Source: a bacterium (lineage in GTDB: Bacteria > Patescibacteriota > Minisyncoccia > Phycocordibacterales > UBA10002). From it: DNA of 8,022 nt. Below, one piece after another: positions 5,050 to 8,022 of the stretch. A program made the position numbers and the translations under genes. A model generated the notes under the pieces. It was not told where the DNA came from, searched no databases, and was given only the letters and a program-made list of their open reading frames with translations. The stretch's first letter is position 1; each line of letters starts with the position of its first letter. The stretch lies in assembly GCA_030697445.1 (NCBI GenBank), contig JAUYPY010000041.1:1-8022 (forward strand), given 5' to 3'.

Positions 5050-5793
5050 ATGAAAGCGACAGTATTAACGACCGTGGTCTCCGCGGAGATCTTGAGATTC
5101 CATCTTAAGAATCTATCTCCCGGAATGCTCCAGAACCCAGGCAACGACCCGGACTTTTTGGACATTGTCCTGCGGCAAAAACAACCTAGCCAGAAGCGCA
5201 CCGACTGGACCGTCCAACAAGAAGCCGGCACCAAATTGTACCGTTCTGAAAAGAAATCGGAAGAAACCATCACTAAGATGGGCTTCCCGACGCAGAATAT
5301 TATCGCGTGCCTCGTCGGCGCAGGTCGGTATGTGAAATCTGGCAAGAACCAGATCTCAACGGCGAAGTCCACGACTCTTTTTGAATTCTTGGACTTTCCA
5401 GATGACTTCTGCGTGTTCAAAGACATTGACAAGGACGGGAACATTCCCTGGCATGGTTTCCTTGCGAAAGGCAACTTGGACTCCGGCGGAAAGAAAGTTG
5501 CTGTGGCGATTACGCGCCCGCGCATTCCGCACTGGGAGACATCGTTCACCGTTCGGTTGGATACGAAACGCGGGGTGAGCCGCGACACGGTGGTCGCGCT
5601 CGTTGAAACCGCCGGCAGAAAAATCGGTCTCTGCGATTGGAATCCTATTCATCGCGGACGGTTCGGTAGGTTCATCATCAGCAAGATGGAGATTCTGCCG
5701 ATTAAGGACGCGAAAGTGGAGATTCCTGTGATGGAATACGAAGCCGCCGACGCGCCGGTGGAACTCCGCGAGTTGGCGGGTATCGCTGCATAG
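5050..5793 (+). CDS. Uncharacterised 247-aa protein with C-terminal GRFGRF loop
   Basis: A soluble 247-aa protein, no signal peptide or membrane segment seen. The N-terminal part has a beta-like segment (KATVLTTVV), a probable helix containing NIIACLVGAGRYVK (83-96) and a Ser/Thr run (QISTAKSTTL, 101-110). The C-terminal part has RPRIPHWETSFTV (156-168), a probable helix (178-190), then GLCDWNP (193-199) and RGRFGRF (202-208). From memory, this layout (RP..W..SF, then GIGD.RP, then FGRF) occurs in uncharacterised proteins of phages and mobile elements. The Gly-rich loop after a helix also recalls RAMP/Cas7-type RNA-binding folds, but that is speculation. The start is supported by AAAGG 6 nt upstream, closely matching the helicase gene's site. 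Stop TAG. A real gene; function unknown. Confidence 0.88.
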   Translation: MKATVLTTVVSAEILRFHLKNLSPGMLQNPGNDPDFLDIVLRQKQPSQKRTDWTVQQEAGTKLYRSEKKSEETITKMGFPTQNIIACLVGAGRYVKSGKNQISTAKSTTLFEFLDFPDDFCVFKDIDKDGNIPWHGFLAKGNLDSGGKKVAVAITRPRIPHWETSFTVRLDTKRGVSRDTVVALVETAGRKIGLCDWNPIHRGRFGRFIISKMEILPIKDAKVEIPVMEYEAADAPVELRELAGIAA

Positions 5794-5810
5794 CAAAGCA
5801 GAGTTCCGCA

Positions 5811-5839
5811 TTGCCAAGTTAAATGCAGTTACCTACAGT
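5811..5839 (+). promoter_or_regulatory. Promoter of module 3
   Basis: TTGCCA (5811-5816, 5/6), a 17-bp spacer, then TACAGT (5834-5839, 4/6). It lies 18 nt after the stop of the 247-aa gene. Start predicted near 5846. Unlike the other promoters it has no TGC before the -10. Confidence 0.4.
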
Positions 5840-5842
5840 ACA

Positions 5843-5871
5843 GAGCGGCTCTTGATTCGTCTTGAGCCGCT
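5843..5871 (+). repeat. 29-nt hairpin repeat, copy 1 (no T-tract)
   Basis: AGCGGCTC (5844-5851) pairs with GAGCCGCT (5864-5871) around the 12-nt loop TTGATTCGTCTT. All 29 nt, loop included, recur at 6665-6693. Here the hairpin is followed by AATCATAC, so it should not terminate; it would sit at the 5' end of the module 3 transcript. Confidence 0.8.
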
Positions 5872-5959
5872 AATCATACAGCGCATAGTACAGTCCGCTC
5901 AAGTTCGGTTGTGCTGTGTTGTGTTCGGAGCCGTCTGAATTCATTCAGGCGGTTTTTTT
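5846..5959 (+). ncRNA. Candidate noncoding RNA, module 3
   Basis: About 115 nt from the predicted start to the terminator at 5930-5959, with no coding frame of note. It lacks the A-rich hairpin of modules 1, 2 and 4 but carries the 29-nt hairpin at its 5' end. A longer-range pairing is possible between ACAGC (5878-5882) and GCTGT (5913-5917). It is the weakest of the four modules. Confidence 0.3.
5930..5959 (+). terminator. Intrinsic terminator, GCCGTC family copy 3
   Basis: GCCGTCTGAA (5930-5939) pairs with TTCAGGCGGT (5944-5953) around TTCA, followed by a run of T to 5959. TTCGGA precedes it. One G separates it from the NYN promoter, the same arrangement as at 4153-4194. Confidence 0.8.
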
Positions 5960-5960
5960 G

Positions 5961-5969
5961 TGATAAAAT
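5961..5969 (+). promoter_or_regulatory. Extended -10 promoter of NYN gene, leaderless
   Basis: TGATAAAAT, identical to the toxin gene promoter, with exactly 6 nt (ATAGCA) to the ATG at 5976. Transcription should start at the start codon. No Shine-Dalgarno is present. Confidence 0.7.
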
Positions 5970-5975
5970 ATAGCA

Positions 5976-6452
5976 ATGAATAACTATGCTTTTATTGACG
6001 CGCAAAATGTCCATTTGGGAATCAAATCTCTTGGTTGGAAGATTGATTGGAAAAGATTTCGTGTGTATCTCAAAGAGAAATATAGCGTTGCCAATGCCTA
6101 TATGTTTTTGGGATTTGTGCCCGATAACCAGAAAATGTATGAGTATTTGCAGGTGTGTGGGTTTATTTTAATTTTTAAACCTCTTGTTTTCAACGAAAAC
6201 GGTACCGTTAAGGGTAATTGTGACGCCGATCTCGTTTTGCATACCGTTCTTAAAATAGATGAATACGATAAAGCGGTTATCGCTACCAGTGACGGAGATT
6301 TTTATTCTCTGGTAAAGCATTTATATGCAACGAACAAGCTTTTGATGGTTTTGAGTCCCTATGTTAAGACCTGCTCGCAACTTTTACGCAAAGAAGCAAA
6401 GGAGAAGATATACTCTATGGACAATCTCAAAGCAAAAATAGGCCTCAAATGA
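5976..6452 (+). CDS. NYN domain protein (LabA/DUF88-like), putative RNase
   Basis: 158 aa, essentially a single NYN domain of the PIN-like nuclease superfamily. Key acidic and polar residues are where expected: FIDAQN (D8, N11), the KGNCDADL segment (D83, D85) and ATSDGDF (D106, D108). These residues usually bind the metal that cleaves RNA. The length fits a minimal NYN protein with no extra RNA-binding domain. The gene stands alone: a terminator-promoter cassette in front, a bidirectional terminator over its stop codon behind. The start is set by the -10 located 6 nt before the ATG. Alternatives are a catalytically inactive or protein-binding member; the conserved Asp set argues for activity. 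The substrate cannot be inferred. Confidence 0.88.
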   Translation: MNNYAFIDAQNVHLGIKSLGWKIDWKRFRVYLKEKYSVANAYMFLGFVPDNQKMYEYLQVCGFILIFKPLVFNENGTVKGNCDADLVLHTVLKIDEYDKAVIATSDGDFYSLVKHLYATNKLLMVLSPYVKTCSQLLRKEAKEKIYSMDNLKAKIGLK

Positions 6453-6497
6453 AAACGCACCGCGTAGACACGAGGACTACGAGATGCGTTTTCTTAT
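6451..6497 (+). terminator. Terminator overlapping the NYN stop codon
   Basis: GAAAACGCA (6451-6459) pairs with TGCGTTTTC (6485-6493), with an inner CGTAG/CTACG stem (6463-6467 with 6477-6481). The TTTTCTT run gives a plus-strand terminator. On the minus strand the same hairpin also ends in TTTTC, so it can act both ways. Its 5' arm begins within the TGA stop codon. Confidence 0.7.
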
Positions 6498-6533
6498 GGA
6501 TTGGAAAAGTATAGTATATTGAGAAAACCAATG

Positions 6534-6569
6534 CAAGATTGACAGGATAGGTGTCTTGTGCTTGAATAC
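6534..6569 (+). repeat. Promoter-like 35-nt repeat, copy 2
   Basis: Same blocks as at 4669-4705: GCAAGATTGACA, a variable centre, GTGTCTTGTGCTTGAATA. It contains TTGACA (6539-6544), 17 bp ending TGC, and TTGAAT (6562-6567). Differences are confined mainly to the spacer centre, as expected for a functional promoter or a binding site. It should drive module 4. Confidence 0.55.
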
Positions 6570-6576
6570 AACTCGG

Positions 6577-6604
6577 AGCAAAAAAGTTTCCCAACTTTTT
6601 CGCT
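6577..6604 (+). repeat. GAGC-A6-GTT hairpin, copy 3
   Basis: AGCAAAAAAGTT (6577-6588) pairs with AACTTTTTCGCT (6593-6604) around TCCC, with a single A/C mismatch. The mismatch lies exactly where copy 1 has A-T and copy 2 has G-C. The loop is not a GNRA here. Confidence 0.75.
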
Positions 6605-6664
6605 TGTTTATCCAGTTAGGTTGAGTAACCCATACTTAAGTTGCGTACCGTGTCGCGAAGTTAG

Positions 6665-6697
6665 GAGCGGCTCTTGATTCGTCTTGAGCCGCTTTTT
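6665..6697 (+). terminator. 29-nt hairpin repeat, copy 2, acting as terminator
   Basis: AGCGGCTC (6666-6673) pairs with GAGCCGCT (6686-6693) around the same 12-nt loop as the copy at 5843-5871, here followed by TTTTT (6693-6697). Here it is a plausible terminator for module 4, one base before the next promoter's -35. Confidence 0.65.
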
Positions 6698-6698
6698 C

Positions 6699-6728
6699 TT
6701 GACTTAAATTACCTCTTGTGCTTATATA
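6699..6728 (+). promoter_or_regulatory. Promoter of the helicase gene
   Basis: TTGACT (6699-6704, 5/6), then a 17-bp spacer ending CTTGTGC to TTATAT (6722-6727), or 18 bp to TATATA (6723-6728). The CTTGTGCTT block is shared with the promoter repeats at 4669 and 6534. The leader of about 60 nt contains a GCCGT/ACGGC hairpin (6744-6759) and the ribosome-binding site AAAGG at 6784-6788. Confidence 0.55.
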
Positions 6729-6794
6729 TCAAGCGGGTAATGTGCCGTCGGAGTACGGCTAAACGCAGTTGTTTGACAATCAGAAAGGTAAAAT

Positions 6795-8022
6795 ATGCAA
6801 CATCATTGGCTCAACTGGGACGAGCTAAAGTCCCAATTCCCGAAAGGCGAAATATACAAAGACGGCATGCGTGCGGAACAGGAAGCCGCATTCCGATTCA
6901 TTGCAAAACACGGCTCGTCTGTGCATGAGCTCTGGACCGGAGTTGGCAAGACCGAAATAGCGGCTACGCTTGCAAAAACGGCGGCAAAGCATTTCCAAAA
7001 ATGCGTGGTAACGGTTCCGACCAAAACCATTGCCGACCAGTATCGTGAACGGTTTCCCGATGTCTTTACACTCGCGTTTGGACGTAACGACTTCCCGTGC
7101 TTTCTCTATGAACGGGACAAAACGAACCTGACGCGCGATTCCAAAACCAAGTTCAAAGCGGATGAGATTCCATATACCGTCTGCAAATCCTGCCCGCATT
7201 ATGTTGACCAGGAAACAGGAAAGGTGGCGGAAGAGGGCGCGCTCGCGTGCCCTTATTATCTGCAAAGCCATCAGGCGAAGGTGTCGCGCAAACCGGTCTT
7301 AACGACCTTTGCGTTCTACCTCTTCAAGCGGTTGTTCTCAAAGGACTTTCCGGAGCCGGATCTTCTCGTCATTGACGAGGGGCATCGGGTGCCGGAACTC
7401 GTGCGGTCGGCGCTGTCGTACGACATTACCGACTGGCACTTGGAACAAGCGATTTCCATTTTGGAAAAAGTGGAAGAGCACGAAACCGCCGCGGCGCTTG
7501 AGCATTTTCGCAAGAGAATGATTGAGATTGTCCGCAAGAAACACCGCGTGCTTTTGGACGCGGAGGAAATAGGGGCGCTCATCAAGATACTTGAAACGAT
7601 TGATGCGCACGCGCTCGCGCGCTCGGTGGCGAAAGCGATTAAAAGCGACGCGGTTGAGGCGGAAGATAATCTGGAGATTTTCAAGAAAGTGGAAGGGGTG
7701 GCGCTTAACTTGCGCCGCTACATCCGCTCGCTTGAGTTCTCGCTTCCGCTTGCAAACCGCGGCGCGCTCGCGTACACCTACGCGTATCACGAAACGGAAA
7801 AGACGAAGCATCAGAAAACGACCGACAAACTCGTGGTTTGTTCACATTATGTCGCGGCACTGGTGGAAAAGTGCCTGCTTGGAAAAACAACGATTGCGCT
7901 TTCCGCCACCATAGGCGACAGTGCGATATTCGGACAGGAATCGGGAATTAACTTTCCCTTCCTCTCGCTTCCACCGTCGTTTCCGCCGGAAAACACGGCG
8001 GTGTATATGCCTACCGATACGC
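6795..8022 (+). CDS. DinG/XPD-like Fe-S superfamily 2 helicase, 3' end missing
   Basis: An open frame of 409 codons runs off the right edge, so this is the N-terminal part only. Seen in order: Walker A TGVGKTE (48-54, K52); four cysteines C102, C130, C133, C152 between Walker A and B, the arrangement that holds the 4Fe-4S cluster in XPD/Rad3/DinG helicases; DEGH motif II (194-197); an arch-like insertion rich in charged helices (about 205-330); and motif SAT (370-372). These helicases unwind DNA or R-loops 5' to 3' using ATP. ATG 6795 is chosen because AAAGG lies 6 nt upstream, almost the same site as the 247-aa gene. Odd points are TGVGKT rather than the usual TGTGKT, and DEGH rather than DEAH. 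Family is clear; subgroup (DinG, YoaA, CRISPR-associated) cannot be set without the C-terminus. Confidence 0.9.
   Translation, partial: MQHHWLNWDELKSQFPKGEIYKDGMRAEQEAAFRFIAKHGSSVHELWTGVGKTEIAATLAKTAAKHFQKCVVTVPTKTIADQYRERFPDVFTLAFGRNDFPCFLYERDKTNLTRDSKTKFKADEIPYTVCKSCPHYVDQETGKVAEEGALACPYYLQSHQAKVSRKPVLTTFAFYLFKRLFSKDFPEPDLLVIDEGHRVPELVRSALSYDITDWHLEQAISILEKVEEHETAAALEHFRKRMIEIVRKKHRVLLDAEEIGALIKILETIDAHALARSVAKAIKSDAVEAEDNLEIFKKVEGVALNLRRYIRSLEFSLPLANRGALAYTYAYHETEKTKHQKTTDKLVVCSHYVAALVEKCLLGKTTIALSATIGDSAIFGQESGINFPFLSLPPSFPPENTAVYMPTDT

Larger units (their letters stand above)
6574..6697 (+). ncRNA. Candidate noncoding RNA, module 4
   Basis: About 125 nt between the promoter repeat and the terminator at 6665-6697, with no credible plus-strand coding frame. 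It starts almost directly with the A-rich hairpin (6577-6604), followed by a small GGTT-GAGT-AACC hairpin (6619-6630) and then the terminator. It is the shortest of the modules that carry the A-rich hairpin. Confidence 0.4.

Noticed and set aside
5031..5817. Minus-strand frames of 185 and 153 codons opposite the 247-aa gene
   Set aside because: They overlap a well-supported gene with promoter and RBS, and lack motifs and start signals of their own.
3969..6697. Integron attC sites between single-gene cassettes
   Set aside because: A few GTTRRRY matches exist (for example GTTGGGT and GTTAGGT), but I could not pair them with RYYYAAC partners at module ends, and each gene has its own promoter and terminator. 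No integrase is present.
4000..6700. CRISPR array
   Set aside because: The repeats are two or three copies separated by genes at irregular distances, with no regular repeat-spacer spacing.
7316..7811. Minus-strand frames of 122 and 157 codons opposite the helicase
   Set aside because: They lie within the helicase coding region whose motifs are clear; composition (Ser- or Arg-rich) is typical of antisense shadows.

Overview
The window looks like a piece of a bacterial chromosome, probably from the Candidate Phyla Radiation (Patescibacteria, Parcubacteria-like). This is inferred from three things: a short DNA polymerase III alpha that ends at its OB fold, a lone PemK/MazF-type toxin with an N-terminal extension I associate from memory with that group, and isolated single genes each with its own promoter and terminator. 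TGA is a normal stop here (it ends the NYN gene), which argues against the CPR lineages that recode TGA.

Layout. 1-760 has no recognisable long gene. It holds a short leftward unit (extended -10, 21-codon ORF, hairpin, terminator) and a strong rightward promoter driving a roughly 300-nt structured transcript with two overlapping micro-ORFs and a terminator. 764-3928 (minus) is dnaE. Rightward from about 3960, four plus-strand genes follow: PemK/MazF-like toxin (4201-4590), an uncharacterised 247-aa protein (5050-5793), a NYN-domain putative RNase (5976-6452), and a DinG/XPD-like Fe-S helicase running off the right edge (6795-8022+).

The most unusual content is between the genes. Each of the four plus-strand genes is preceded by a module of about 140-240 nt with the same order: sigma70-like promoter (17-bp spacer), structured segment, intrinsic terminator, then the promoter of the next gene. 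Three modules carry a hairpin with an AGC(A/G)AAAAAGTT arm, with one compensatory base-pair change between copies. Three terminators share an outer GCCGTC/GGCGG(C/T) stem with variable but self-complementary apices. Two modules share a promoter-like block of about 35 nt, and two share an identical 29-nt hairpin. These may be a family of small noncoding RNAs or a dispersed structured repeat.

Two expression styles alternate. dnaE, the toxin and the NYN gene each have a -10 hexamer exactly 6 nt before the ATG, so their mRNAs should be leaderless. The 247-aa protein and the helicase have structured leaders of about 60-95 nt and a near-identical AAAGG ribosome-binding site. No shared pathway for the four genes is evident; toxin, putative RNase and helicase all act on nucleic acids, so an accessory or defence-type island is possible but unproven. 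No CRISPR array, tRNA, rRNA or insertion sequence was recognised.
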